This document shows positions 19,068-28,245 of a stretch of DNA of 64,000 nucleotides, piece after piece. Each line of letters starts with the position of its first letter. The first letter of the stretch is position 1. Where the stretch lies: assembly GCF_018623035.1 (NCBI RefSeq), contig NZ_CP076023.1, positions 3,844,001 to 3,908,000 on the forward strand. The letters run 5' to 3'. The position numbers and the translations under genes are program-made. This stretch comes from Cellulomonas dongxiuzhuiae. GTDB lineage: Bacteria; Actinomycetota; Actinomycetes; Actinomycetales; Cellulomonadaceae. The notes under the pieces were generated by a model, which saw only the letters and a program-made list of their open reading frames with translations, was not told where the DNA came from and made no database searches.

Positions 19068-19586
19068 TCACGTTCCTCGCCCCTCCTCCTTCACGTCCGA
19101 GGCCGGCACGAGGGGTTCGAGCACGACGACGACCGTCTCGGTCCGTCGGTGCGCGGCGTGCGCGTCGAACGTCGGGTCGAAGCGCAGCCACGTCCGCCAC
19201 AGCCGGTCGCGCTGGGCACCCGTTGCCGCGCGCGCCCGCACCGCCCGCGACCCGTCGGGCAGATCGACGGTCGTCTCGGGGTGCGCCTGCAGGTTGAGCC
19301 ACCACGCCGGGTGCCCCTCGCCCCAGCCGTTCATGGCGACGGTGACGACGTCCGGCCCGTCGAGGGCGTAGGCGACGATCGCCCGATGCTGGTTCCCCGT
19401 GCGACGGCCCACGGTGTGCAGCACCATCGTGCCGAAGCGGTCCCCCCGCGGCGGCCAGAGCCCCAGCCGGCCACGTGACACCCGGTGGATCCCCCGGTGC
19501 ACCACCCACGCGGTGCGGACGAACGAGCGCGGCGGCAGCCACGGCCGGCGGCTCTCAGGTCCTGCGGCGGTCCCGGTCTCGCCCAT
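19068..19586 (-). CDS. F420/deazaflavin-dependent nitroreductase-family protein
   Basis: A 172-residue protein of the DDN-type split beta-barrel family. Motifs are MVLHTVGRRTGNQHRAIVAYALDGPDVVTVAMNGWGEGHPAWWLNLQAHPETTV, shown here in fragments: LHTVGRRTG, the AWWLNLQAHPE block and the WLRFDPTFD block. The members bind coenzyme F420 and act as quinone or nitro reductases. The N-terminal amphipathic stretch (residues 20-50) is common in membrane-associated members. The ATG at 19586 follows GGAGGGCGAGC. Confidence 0.8.
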   Translation of the reverse strand: MGETGTAAGPESRRPWLPPRSFVRTAWVVHRGIHRVSRGRLGLWPPRGDRFGTMVLHTVGRRTGNQHRAIVAYALDGPDVVTVAMNGWGEGHPAWWLNLQAHPETTVDLPDGSRAVRARAATGAQRDRLWRTWLRFDPTFDAHAAHRRTETVVVVLEPLVPASDVKEEGRGT

Positions 19587-19724
19587 GCTCGCCCTCCGTC
19601 GCTACGCCACGCCCGGGCGGACGTGGAGGAACGGTACCGAAGGCGCGGACCGGACATCCATGCCCGCACGACCTGGCGGCGCCACTCGGCACCGCTGTTA
19701 CTCGAGAAGACGATGCCGCAGGCC

Positions 19725-20249
19725 TCACGGCCAAGCGCCGATCGTGGAGCGCGCCGACTCCTCGACGTCGCGCCCGCCGGACATGGCGCCGAGAACGACC
19801 GCGAGCAGCTCTCCGGCCAGCTCGAAAGCCATTGGGGATGACTCGACCGGATCGAACGCCGCGCGGTCGAGAGTGAACCGACCAGCCGGCAGGCCTCCCT
19901 TGAGGACGCCGGCGACAGATGGACGCACAAACTCTTCCGGGAGACCCGGCACGAGCGGACTCCACAACGTGCTCGCACACGTGGGCGCCCCCGCAGGCTC
20001 CGTCCCCGACGTCCGCACCTCGATGACCAGGTCCTCTCCCTCGTGCGGCGTGAAGGCCCCTCCGACCAGGGCGCGTGGCATCAGCCCGCCCCCTCGCCGG
20101 AGGATCTCGACGACGCACCTTGCCGGTGCGTCCGACGTCGATGCCGCGTGACTGGAAGTCGTCTCACGCACGACGCCCTCGGTAGCGAACGCCGCCGTCG
20201 ACTCGTCCCCGACGACGGCGGCACGTCTGGACCCGACGGAGATGATCAC
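19725..20249 (-). CDS. Hypothetical protein
   Basis: A 174-residue protein that I do not recognise. The start GTG at 20249 has a good GGAGGTGG site, which supports a real gene. No transmembrane segment, signal peptide or known motif is evident; the N-terminal third is polar, and the rest has a hydrophobic helix near the end (FELAGELLAVVLGAM). Base composition is more mixed than in the neighbours (more A/T at wobble positions), which may indicate transfer. It lies 18 bases after the stop of the small upstream gene and is likely co-transcribed. Confidence 0.55.
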   Translation of the reverse strand: MIISVGSRRAAVVGDESTAAFATEGVVRETTSSHAASTSDAPARCVVEILRRGGGLMPRALVGGAFTPHEGEDLVIEVRTSGTEPAGAPTCASTLWSPLVPGLPEEFVRPSVAGVLKGGLPAGRFTLDRAAFDPVESSPMAFELAGELLAVVLGAMSGGRDVEESARSTIGAWP

Positions 20250-20267
20250 CCCACCTCCGGCGATTCT

Positions 20268-20450
20268 TCACCTCGGCCGCGATGCATCATCCTCGTTTCG
20301 CAGGGAGACGATTCCCTCACCGTGCTCTGCGACCAACTTCTCCCGCGCCTCGGCCGAGGACCGCGCCATGACGCTCACCCGGAGGCCGGGCCGATCCGCG
20401 ATCCAGATGAATCCTCGATGCTCTCGAGCAACGCTGGTGTCTCTGTCCAC
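20268..20450 (-). CDS. Small hypothetical protein
   Basis: About 60 residues from the GTG at 20450; a longer version from GTG 20555 is possible. The conserved-looking core is FIWIADRPGLRVSVMARSSAEAREKLVAEHGEG, followed by VSLRNEDDASRPR. It forms a strand, then a long helix, then a strand. No function is known to me. It precedes the hypothetical gene at 20249 with an 18-base gap. Wobble positions are less GC-rich than in flanking genes. Confidence 0.5.
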   Translation of the reverse strand: MDRDTSVAREHRGFIWIADRPGLRVSVMARSSAEAREKLVAEHGEGIVSLRNEDDASRPR

Positions 20451-20648
20451 GTCCCGTCCAGGTCTATTTGAAGGGTGCGAGGCATACGCCACTGTTGCAG
20501 ATACCTCCGATGATCGTTCCTGGACCCTTGAGCAAGCATCCTGGCGGGGGGTCACGGACAGGTATCCATGCTGGAGCAGCCCTTCTCGTGCCCGTCACAC
20601 GACGTCGACATCCCGGAGCCCGCGCCCGCCTCCGGGACCGCCGTCCGT

Positions 20649-21491
20649 TCAGCCGCCGAACGGCAGCACCGGTCGACCGGGCACCTCGACGCGCACGCGG
20701 AACAGCGCACCGGCCTCGGGCTCCGGGTCCTCCAGGTGCTCGCGGGACGTGGAGATGTACAGGTCCCGCAGGTCCGGGCCGCCCAGCGTGCACGCCGTCG
20801 TCAGGCGGACGGGCACCTCGACCTCCGCCAGCACGTCGCCCGTCGGCGACACGCAGCGGACGCGGCCGGCACCGTTGAGCGCGACCCACACGTTCCCTGC
20901 CGAGTCGACCGTCAGCCCGTCGGGGCTCTCGTCCGTGCCGGATACGAACGGCCGCTGGTTGGTCAGGCGCCGGTCGACGACGTCGAACACGTCCGTGCGG
21001 CCCGTCGCGGTGTCGTCGTAGTAGGCGCGCGTGCCGTCGGGCGAGAAGTCGAGGCCGTTGGAGATGGTGACGTCGTCGAGCACGACCTCCACGTCACCAC
21101 CGGGCGTGATCCGGTACAGCCGCGCACCGCCGGGCCGGGCGTCGTACGCCATGGACCCCACGTACAGCGTCCCCCACGGGTCGCACCCGGCCTCGTTCAT
21201 CCGCACGCCCGGGTCCGACCACAGCTCCGGCTGCGGCGTCGGCAGGCCGTCCGGCGACTCCGCGAGCCCGATGCCACGTTCGAGCCCCACGACGTAACCG
21301 CCCCGCGAGCGCGGCCGCACGAACGCCGCGACGTCCCCCACGTGCAGGCGCTGCACGCTCCCGTCGTCGCCCAGCGTCAGCAGGTCGCCCGCGAGCATGT
21401 CCACCCAGCGCAGACCACCCCACGTCGGTGACCAGCACGGACCCTCGCCGTGGTAGGCGACGGCGTCGGTGACCTGCTCGGCTCGCAGCAC
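20649..21491 (-). CDS. SMP-30/gluconolactonase-family sugar lactonase
   Basis: A 280-residue six-bladed beta-propeller of the SMP-30/LRE family, cytoplasmic. Metal-site blocks are YHGEGPCWSPTWGGLRWVDM (Glu), NEAGCDPWGTLYVGSMAYD (Asn), ISNGLDFSPDGTRAYYDD (Asn) and the Asp in DESPDGLTVDSAGNVWVAL. It probably hydrolyses a sugar-derived lactone. Proximity to xylan and arabinan enzymes makes arabinonolactone or xylonolactone plausible substrates, but this is inference. The GTG at 21491 follows GAGGGAGC. Confidence 0.85.
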   Translation of the reverse strand: MLRAEQVTDAVAYHGEGPCWSPTWGGLRWVDMLAGDLLTLGDDGSVQRLHVGDVAAFVRPRSRGGYVVGLERGIGLAESPDGLPTPQPELWSDPGVRMNEAGCDPWGTLYVGSMAYDARPGGARLYRITPGGDVEVVLDDVTISNGLDFSPDGTRAYYDDTATGRTDVFDVVDRRLTNQRPFVSGTDESPDGLTVDSAGNVWVALNGAGRVRCVSPTGDVLAEVEVPVRLTTACTLGGPDLRDLYISTSREHLEDPEPEAGALFRVRVEVPGRPVLPFGG

Positions 21492-21641
21492 GGGTGCTCC
21501 CTCGGACGGTGACGTGGCTGGTGACGAGCCTCGCGCGGACCGGTGCACGTCGCACGTCGGCACGCGGGGCCGGGGCGCAGGGCGCGCGGGTCCGTGGGAC
21601 CGTCGTCGGGCGCAGGCCCGGGGCCCGTACCATTCGGCCCC

Positions 21642-22766
21642 ATGAGAGCAACGAGGCTCGTCCGGAACGGGGCCGTGCTGAGCGCCGCTGCCGCGCTCGC
21701 GCTCGTCGGCTGCACGTCAGCCGCCGACCCGTCCCCCACACCGACGCCCACGCCCGCCGCCGCCCCCGACGTCGCCCTGCGCGACCTGCCCCGCGAGGGT
21801 CTGGCGATCGGTGTCGCCGTCGCCGGTGGCGGGCACCACGCCGCGTCCGGCTACCCGGACCCGTTCGGCGAGGACGAGGCCTACCGCGACGTGATCGCCG
21901 AGCAGTTCTCGTCGGTGACCCACGAGAACCAGCTCAAGTGGGAGTTCCTGCGGCCCACCCGCGAGGAGTTCCGGTTCGAGGGCGCGGACGCCGTGATCGA
22001 CTTCGCGGAGGCCAACGGCCAGCAGGTGCGCGGCCACACCCTGCTGTGGCACTCGCAGAACCCGCGCTGGCTCACGAGCGGCACGTTCACGGACGACGAG
22101 CTGCGCGCGCTCCTGCAGGAGCACATCGCCACCGTCGTCGGCCGGTACCAGGGCCGGATCGTGCACTGGGACGTCGCGAACGAGATCTTCGACGACAAGG
22201 GCGTGCTACGCACCGAGGAGAACCCGTTCCTCGCGCGCTTCGGCACCGCGATCGTCGCCGACGCGCTGCGCTGGGCGCACGAGGCCGACCCCGACGCGGT
22301 CCTGTACCTCAACGACTTCAACGTCGAGTCCATCGGGGCCAAGTCCGACGCGTACCTCGCGCTCGCGACCGAGCTGCTCGCGGTCGGTGCGCCGCTCCAC
22401 GGGTTCGGCGTGCAGGGCCACCTGTCGACGCAGTACCCGTTCCCGTCCGACCTCGAGACCAACCTGCGGCGGTTCACCGACCTGGGCCTGGAGGTGGCGA
22501 TCACCGAGCTCGACGTCCGCGTCCCCGTCGACGCCGCGGGCCGCGCCGAGCCCGACGACGTCGAGAAGCAGACCGACTACTACGGGCGCGCGGTCGCCGC
22601 CTGCGTCGCCGTCGAGCGCTGCACGTCCCTGACCCTGTGGGGCGTGACGGACCGCTACTCGTGGGTCCCGGGCTGGTCGCCCGGCGAGGGTGCGGCGACC
22701 GTCCTGGACGAGGACCTCGCGGTCAAGCCCGCGTTCACCGCGGTCGCGGACGCCCTGCGGTCCTGA
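21642..22766 (+). CDS. GH10 xylanase, lipoprotein
   Basis: A 374-residue xylanase anchored to the membrane. The signal has lipobox LALVGC with Cys24, followed by a short Pro-Thr spacer. GH10 covers about 45-370: THENQLKWEFLRP, LLWHSQNPRW, acid/base E181 (WDVANEIFDD), nucleophile E289 (AITELDVRV) and LTLWGVTDRYSW. There is no binding module. It is likely to act on xylo-oligosaccharides close to the cell, complementing the secreted GH10 enzymes. The ATG at 21642 lacks a clear ribosome site, so the message may be leaderless. Confidence 0.93.
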   Translation: MRATRLVRNGAVLSAAAALALVGCTSAADPSPTPTPTPAAAPDVALRDLPREGLAIGVAVAGGGHHAASGYPDPFGEDEAYRDVIAEQFSSVTHENQLKWEFLRPTREEFRFEGADAVIDFAEANGQQVRGHTLLWHSQNPRWLTSGTFTDDELRALLQEHIATVVGRYQGRIVHWDVANEIFDDKGVLRTEENPFLARFGTAIVADALRWAHEADPDAVLYLNDFNVESIGAKSDAYLALATELLAVGAPLHGFGVQGHLSTQYPFPSDLETNLRRFTDLGLEVAITELDVRVPVDAAGRAEPDDVEKQTDYYGRAVAACVAVERCTSLTLWGVTDRYSWVPGWSPGEGAATVLDEDLAVKPAFTAVADALRS

Positions 22767-22851
22767 CGGGGCCCGGGTCGCGCCCGGCCGTGGCGTCAGT
22801 ACGCTCGCCAGGACGGCAGCCGCGCCGGGCGCCGCGTGGAGGGGAGCCGCC

Positions 22852-23151
22852 ATGACCGAGGAGCCGACGGGACCCACCCCCGTGGTCGAGCACGACGAGC
22901 CGAGGCGTCGCTACGTCCTGCGGATCGGCCCCGAAGAGGTCGGTGAGCTGGGGTACTCCGTCGCGGCGGACCGGGTCGTCCTCGAGCACACCCGCGTGGA
23001 CGAGGGCCGGCAGGAGAAGGGCCTGGGCTCGCAGCTCGTGCGGTACGCGCTCGACGACGTGCGCGGCGCCGGGCGCCGCGTCGTCCCGCAGTGCCCGTTC
23101 GTCCGGGCGTACGTCGAGCGGAACCCGCAGTACGCCGACCTCGTCGACTGA
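22852..23151 (+). CDS. Small GNAT-like N-acetyltransferase (YidJ/NATD1 type)
   Basis: A 99-residue single-domain acetyltransferase of the short Yjdj-type family. It contains LEHTRVDEGRQEKGLGSQLVRYALDDVRGAGRRVVPQCPFVRAYVERNP, given here in parts: the GLGSQLV acetyl-CoA loop and the PQCPFVRAYVERNPQY end, which are both family hallmarks. The ATG at 22852 follows GGAGGGGAG. The substrate is unknown. Confidence 0.85.
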   Translation: MTEEPTGPTPVVEHDEPRRRYVLRIGPEEVGELGYSVAADRVVLEHTRVDEGRQEKGLGSQLVRYALDDVRGAGRRVVPQCPFVRAYVERNPQYADLVD

Positions 23152-23163
23152 CCGGCGGACGCC

Positions 23164-23188
23164 GCGGGGCGCGCCGTCAGCGCCCCGC
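23164..23188. terminator. Hairpin between convergent genes
   Basis: 9-bp perfect stem (23164-23172 with 23180-23188). It overlaps the last codons of the minus-strand DinB gene and follows the stop of the plus-strand acetyltransferase. Confidence 0.55.
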
Positions 23189-23758
23189 CACGTCACGCGC
23201 CGCCTGCTCGATGCGCGCGCGGTACGCCGCCCACTCGTCCGGGCTCCGGCTCGGCACGTTCGGGTCCCCCGCGACGAGCCCCGTGCTCCCGTCGAGCTGC
23301 TCGCGCAGGACGTCCGCGTGGCCGGCGTGGCGGGCGACCTCCGCGAGGACGTGGACCAGCACCTCGTGCAGCGTGACGCGCGGCTCGCTCCACCACGGGA
23401 CCTCGCCGACGGCGTCGAGCGGCAGCGCCTCGAGCGTCCTGTCGGCGTGCTCCGACGACTCCTGCCACAGGTCGAGGACGGACGCGCGGCTCTCGTCCGC
23501 CGGGACCCCCATGTCCGCGTCCGGCTCGGCACCGTCGGCGTACCAGGGCAGGTCGCGCGGCGCGGGCCGCCCGAAGACCTCACCGAGGTAGCCGACCTGC
23601 ACGCTCGCGACGTGCTTGACCAGGCCGAGCAGGTTGGTGCCGGTCCCGGTGAGCGGGCGGCGCGCGTCGTACTCGTCGAGCCCGTCGAGCTTGCCGACGA
23701 GGCCCTCGCGCTGGCGGCGCAGGTACCGGTGCAGCGTGGCCTTGGCGTCGGTGTCCAT
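23177..23758 (-). CDS. DinB/DUF664-like metal-binding helical protein
   Basis: A 193-residue four-helix-bundle protein of the DinB superfamily. The putative metal ligands are His in LVKHVASVQVGYL and the HEVLVHVLAEVARHAGHADVLREQLDG region (HxxxH pattern). Related proteins include mycothiol-dependent enzymes, which fits an actinobacterium. The start ATG is at 23758; upstream in-frame codons are possible. Its substrate is unknown. Confidence 0.8.
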   Translation of the reverse strand: MDTDAKATLHRYLRRQREGLVGKLDGLDEYDARRPLTGTGTNLLGLVKHVASVQVGYLGEVFGRPAPRDLPWYADGAEPDADMGVPADESRASVLDLWQESSEHADRTLEALPLDAVGEVPWWSEPRVTLHEVLVHVLAEVARHAGHADVLREQLDGSTGLVAGDPNVPSRSPDEWAAYRARIEQAARDVAGR

Positions 23759-23914
23759 GGCGGCCACGATGCCACCGGGGACCGACACCGCACATGGGGA
23801 TGGTGGGGCCGGCGAGCCCGGGCGGCGTCATGCCGGGGTTCGCCGGGGTCGGATCGACCCTGCCCAGCACGTCGGGATGGGCGCAACGGCGCCCGCTGAT
23901 CTACGGTCAGGCGG

Positions 23915-24385
23915 GTGAGCACACCGTCGGCACCCTCGGGCAGCAGCCCGAGCACGGACGGCGGCCTGCCCACCTCGCGTCCCCCGGCACGGTTCACGCC
24001 GGTGCGCCGCTGGGTGCTCGACAGCCTGGCCGACCTCGGGGGCTTCCGGCAGCAGCTCCGCGGGGAGATCGACGCCCGGTCCGGGGAGCCCGCCGACGCG
24101 GTCCTCGGCGGCGTGGCGCACGACCTGGTGCTGGTCGCCTCCGAGCTCACGACCAACGGGATCCGGCACGGTCGGCCGCCCACCACCGTCGAGCTCCTGC
24201 AGGACGGCGACCACTTCCTGCTGACGGTGGCCGACCACGACCTGAGCGGCGTACCGCGCTTCGCGGGCGACCGCCCGCCCGGTGACGGCGGGTACGGCCT
24301 GCAGATCGCGCGGCGACTGGCGCGGGACGTCGGCTGGTACCGGACCGACACCGTCAAGGTGATCTGGGCCGAGCTCGGCGCCTGA
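23915..24385 (+). CDS. Anti-sigma-type ATP-binding regulator (HATPase_c)
   Basis: A 156-residue protein with a GHKL ATPase fold like RsbW or SpoIIAB. N-box: DLVLVASELTTNGIRHG. G1 region: TVADHDLSGVPR. G2 region: GDGGYGLQIARRLARDVGW. It has no histidine kinase dimer domain, so it is probably a serine kinase or anti-sigma switch used by actinobacteria in stress signalling. The N-terminal 30 residues are low-complexity. Start GTG 23915. No partner anti-anti-sigma factor is adjacent. Confidence 0.8.
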   Translation: MSTPSAPSGSSPSTDGGLPTSRPPARFTPVRRWVLDSLADLGGFRQQLRGEIDARSGEPADAVLGGVAHDLVLVASELTTNGIRHGRPPTTVELLQDGDHFLLTVADHDLSGVPRFAGDRPPGDGGYGLQIARRLARDVGWYRTDTVKVIWAELGA

Positions 24386-24523
24386 CCGCGAAACCCTTCA
24401 GCGCAGGGCGGCGGCGCCCGTGCCGTTGACACGCGCTCCGGCACCCCCGAAGCATGGTGAGGTGCGCACGCCGCACCGCGTGCCCGTCGACGTGCACGCG
24501 CGCTCGGGAGCTGGGGGGAGCTC

Positions 24524-27205
24524 ATGTCCGTGCCCACGTCCGCCCGTCGCCTCGTCGCCGGGCTCTGCACCGGGGCCCTGCTGGTCCCGCTGGTCGTCAT
24601 CGGCGGCCCGGCCGCGCAGGCGGCCGCACCGGTCACCGTCGCCCCGTCGAGCCCGCTCGTCACCGCGGCCGAGGGTGACGTCGCGACCGTCGCCCTGACC
24701 GCGACCACGGGCGACGGCGCCGCGCTCGCCGCGCCCGTGACGGTCTTCTGGTCCACCGGCACCGGCACCGCGTCCGGCGGCGCCGACTACACCGAGACCG
24801 GCGGGGTGGTCACGTTCCCGGCCGGTGCCACGTCCGGGTCCACGCAGGAGGTCGCCGTCGAGATCGCGGCCGACGACGCCGCGGAGACCACCGAGACCGT
24901 CCCGCTGACGTTCAGCACGACCACCGCGGACGCGACGGTCACCGGCGGTGCGACCGTCGCCGTCCTCGCGAACGGCTTCCCGTACCTCGACGCGACGCTG
25001 CCGGTCGACGAGCGCGTCGACGACCTGCTCGGGCGGATGACGCTCGCGGAGAAGGCCGGCCAGATGACGCAGGCCGAGCGCGCGAACGTCGCCGGCAGCC
25101 CGGGCCGGGTCGCGTCCCTGGGGCTGGGGTCGGTGCTGTCGGGCGGGGGCTCCACGCCGACCCCGAACACCCCCGCGGGCTGGGCGGACATGGTCGACGG
25201 GTTCCAGACGCAGTCGCTGTCGACACGCCTGTCCATCCCCCTGCTGTACGGCGTGGACGCCGTCCACGGGCACAACAACCTCGTCGGTGCGACCGTCTTC
25301 CCGCACAACATCGGCCTGGGCGCGATGCGCGACCCCGGCCTCGTCGAGCGGGCGGCCCACATCACGGCCGCCGAGACCCGCACGACCGGTCCGCAGTGGT
25401 CGTTCGCGCCGTGCATCTGCGTCGCGCGCGACCTGCGCTGGGGCCGCACCTACGAGAGCTTCGGGGAGGACCCGGCGCTCGTGGTGCTCAACGAGACCGC
25501 GATCGACGGCCTGCAGGGCCCGGCCCGCAGCGAGGTCGACCGGCCCGACCGCGTGCTCGCGTCGGTCAAGCACTTCGCCGGGGACGGCGACACCACCTTC
25601 GGCACCGGCAGCGGTGACTACACGATCGACCAGGGCGTCACGATCACCAGCCGCGAGGACTTCGAGCGCATCGACCTGGCGCCCTACGTCCCCGCGGTCC
25701 GTGACCACCGCGCCGGCACCGTCATGCCGTCGTTCTCCAGCGTCGACTGGACGGAGGACGGCACCGGCAACCCCGTGAAGATGCACGCGCAGACCGAGCT
25801 GGTCACGGGCTGGCTGAAGGGCGAGCAGGAGTTCGACGGGTTCGTCATCAGCGACTGGGAGGCGATCAAGCAGCTCCCCGGCGACTACGCCGCGCAGGTC
25901 CGGGCGAGCGTCAACGCGGGCGTCGACATGTTCATGGAGCCGAACAGCCCGGACCCGTTCGTTGCGACGCTCATGGGCGAGGTCCGCGCCGGGCGGGTCC
26001 CCGTGGCGCGCGTCGACGACGCGGTGCGCCGCATCCTGCGGCAGAAGGTCGAGCTGGGACTGTTCGAGCACCCGTACACCGACCGCGCCGGCCAGGGGTC
26101 GATCGGGTCGGCCGAGCACCGGGCCGTCGCGCGCGAGGCCGTCGTGAAGTCGCAGGTGCTGCTGCGCAACAGCGGCGGTGCGCTGCCGCTGGCGAAGGAC
26201 GCGCGCATCTACCTCGCCGGGCGGGCCGCCGACAACATCGGCATCCAGGCGGGCGGCTGGACCGTCACGTGGCAGGGGCAGCCGGTGAAGGACCTGATCC
26301 CGGGCACGACGATCCGCGCCGGCATCGGCCAGGTGGCGCCCGACGCGCAGGTCACGTTCAGCGAGGACGCCTCCGCGCCGACCGACGGCAGCGACGTCGG
26401 TGTCGTCGTGGTGGGCGAGACCCCGTACGCCGAGGGCTTCGGCGACGTCGACGGGCCCGGCTGGCCGTGGGACCCGTCCGACGGCGGCGTCCCCCGCGAG
26501 CCGGGCAAGCAGCTCACCCTGACGCCCGCCGACCAGGCGGTGGTCGACACCGTCTGCGGCGCGATCGACACGTGCGTCGTCCTCGTCGTCGCGGGCCGCC
26601 CCAACGTCGTCGCCGACCCGGACGGGCAGGTCGACGCGCTCGTCGCGTCGTGGCTGCCCGGGAGCGAGGGCGCGGGCGTCGCGGACGTGCTGTTCGGCGA
26701 CGCGCCGTTCACGGGCCGCCTCGGCATGACATGGCCCCGGACGCCCGAGCAGGAGCCGATCAACGTCGGCGACGCCGACTACGACCCCGAGCTGCCGTTC
26801 GGCTGGGGGCTGCGCACCGACTCCGCCCGCGAGCGGCTGACGGACCTGGCCCGCGAGCTCGCGTCGTCGCGCGACCGGGACGTGCGCCGCGCGCTCGCGG
26901 AGATCGCCACGGCCGTCCAGCAGGGCGGCTGGACGGGCTCCGGTGGGGCCGCCGACGAGCGGACGGTGCTGCGGGCCCTCGGCCGGGCCGTCGACCGGCT
27001 GGCGGGGGGCGACGGGCTGACGTGGCAGCAGATGGACACGCTGATCTCGGTGCTGCGGGACGCCGCGCAGCAGCGCGTGGTCGAGGCCGGCGACGACGCC
27101 CCGCCCGGCTGGGCCGCCGACCTGGCCGACGCCGAGCACGCGCTGCTCGTGGGCGAGTACGCCCGCGCGGCGCACCTGCTCCTCGGGGTGGCCGGGCACC
27201 GCTGA
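24524..27205 (+). CDS. Secreted GH3 beta-glucosidase/exoglucanase with Calx-beta domain and helical tail
   Basis: An 893-residue extracellular enzyme. Signal peptide 1-33 (ending GGPAAQAA). A Calx-beta-like module spans about 35-150 ([20 protein letters not shown]). GH3 N-terminal barrel about 165-480 has the nucleophile Asp444 in [10 protein letters not shown] and [19 protein letters not shown]. The GH3 alpha/beta sandwich spans about 510-760. It then carries an unusual Arg/Ala-rich helical tail (about 770-893) with no recognised fold. The GH3 motifs resemble exo-1,3/1,4-beta-glucanases. The start ATG is preceded by GGGGGGAG. It is transcribed alone. Substrate range is inferred from the motifs. 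Confidence 0.9.
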   Translation: MSVPTSARRLVAGLCTGALLVPLVVIGGPAAQAAAPVTVAPSSPLVTAAEGDVATVALTATTGDGAALAAPVTVFWSTGTGTASGGADYTETGGVVTFPAGATSGSTQEVAVEIAADDAAETTETVPLTFSTTTADATVTGGATVAVLANGFPYLDATLPVDERVDDLLGRMTLAEKAGQMTQAERANVAGSPGRVASLGLGSVLSGGGSTPTPNTPAGWADMVDGFQTQSLSTRLSIPLLYGVDAVHGHNNLVGATVFPHNIGLGAMRDPGLVERAAHITAAETRTTGPQWSFAPCICVARDLRWGRTYESFGEDPALVVLNETAIDGLQGPARSEVDRPDRVLASVKHFAGDGDTTFGTGSGDYTIDQGVTITSREDFERIDLAPYVPAVRDHRAGTVMPSFSSVDWTEDGTGNPVKMHAQTELVTGWLKGEQEFDGFVISDWEAIKQLPGDYAAQVRASVNAGVDMFMEPNSPDPFVATLMGEVRAGRVPVARVDDAVRRILRQKVELGLFEHPYTDRAGQGSIGSAEHRAVAREAVVKSQVLLRNSGGALPLAKDARIYLAGRAADNIGIQAGGWTVTWQGQPVKDLIPGTTIRAGIGQVAPDAQVTFSEDASAPTDGSDVGVVVVGETPYAEGFGDVDGPGWPWDPSDGGVPREPGKQLTLTPADQAVVDTVCGAIDTCVVLVVAGRPNVVADPDGQVDALVASWLPGSEGAGVADVLFGDAPFTGRLGMTWPRTPEQEPINVGDADYDPELPFGWGLRTDSARERLTDLARELASSRDRDVRRALAEIATAVQQGGWTGSGGAADERTVLRALGRAVDRLAGGDGLTWQQMDTLISVLRDAAQQRVVEAGDDAPPGWAADLADAEHALLVGEYARAAHLLLGVAGHR

Positions 27206-27410
27206 GGCCCGCAGCCCGGCCCAGGCCGTGACGCCTGTCGCCGGGCTCCGGCGAACCGGGACCTCGCGCCGCGGCTCTCCCTGTCCCCCGCGACCGTCGG
27301 GCCGGGACTACGCGTCCGCGCGACGCGACTACGCGCCACGGGTGATGCGCCACGCACCGCCGGCGGACGAGCCTGGACCTGCTGATCCGGCCGAGCGCGA
27401 GGAGCCCACC

Positions 27411-28235
27411 ATGCCGTACGTCACCACCGATGACGGTGCCCAGATCTTCTACAAGGACTGGGGGTCCGACGGGAGCCCGGTGGTCCTCAGCCACGGGTGG
27501 CCGCTGAACGCCGACGCGTGGGACGCCGCGGCGCTGTTCCTCGCCGAGCACGGCCACCGCGCGGTCGCGCACGACCGGCGTGGTCACGGCCGGTCCACGC
27601 AGACCTGGCACGGCAACGAGATGGACACCTACGCCGACGACCTCGCCCGGCTGCTCGACACGCTCGACCTCACGGACGTCACCCTCGTCGGGCACTCGAC
27701 CGGTGGTGGCGAGGTCGTCCGCTACGTCGGACGGCACGGGACCGCGCGCGTCGCCAGGATCGTGCTGGTCAGCGCCGTGCCGCCGCTCATGCTGCGGACC
27801 GACGACAACCCGGGCGGCCTGCCCCTCGAGGTCTTCGACGGCCTGCGTGCCGGTGAGCGCGCCGACCGCGCCCAGCTCTACCGCGACCTCGCCGACGGGC
27901 CGTTCTTCGGCCACAACCGCACCCACGACGTCGACCAGGGCTTCCGCGACGCCTTCTGGCTGCAGTCGATGGCGTGCGGCCACCGGGCGGCGTACGAGTG
28001 CATCGCGGCGTTCTCCGCCACCGACTTCCGCGCCGACCTCGCGGCCGTCGACGTCCCCACCCTCGTCATCCACGGGGACGACGACCAGATCGTGCCCTTC
28101 GCGGTCGGCGGTGAGCGCTCGGCCGCGCTCGTCGCGGGCGCCACCCTGAAGGTCTACGCGGGCAGGCCGCACGGCCTGCCCGACACCGACCGGGAACGGC
28201 TGCACCAGGACCTGCTCACCTTCATCGACGCCTGA
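27411..28235 (+). CDS. Alpha/beta hydrolase (non-heme chloroperoxidase-like)
   Basis: A 274-residue hydrolase with blocks typical of bacterial chloroperoxidase-like esterases: [37 protein letters not shown], nucleophile elbow [14 protein letters not shown], later Asp in [10 protein letters not shown] and His in [12 protein letters not shown]. The natural function is probably esterase or perhydrolase. It forms a pair with the next hydrolase, 10 bases downstream. The ATG follows GAGGAGC. Confidence 0.88.
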   Translation: MPYVTTDDGAQIFYKDWGSDGSPVVLSHGWPLNADAWDAAALFLAEHGHRAVAHDRRGHGRSTQTWHGNEMDTYADDLARLLDTLDLTDVTLVGHSTGGGEVVRYVGRHGTARVARIVLVSAVPPLMLRTDDNPGGLPLEVFDGLRAGERADRAQLYRDLADGPFFGHNRTHDVDQGFRDAFWLQSMACGHRAAYECIAAFSATDFRADLAAVDVPTLVIHGDDDQIVPFAVGGERSAALVAGATLKVYAGRPHGLPDTDRERLHQDLLTFIDA

Positions 28236-28245
28236 GGAGACCGAC

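Noticed and set aside
24398-27199. A 933-codon open frame antisense to the GH3 gene
   Set aside because: It is the mirror of the strong G+C bias at third positions in the GH3 gene. No ribosome site, signal or domain; low-complexity Arg/Val/Asp/Gly composition.
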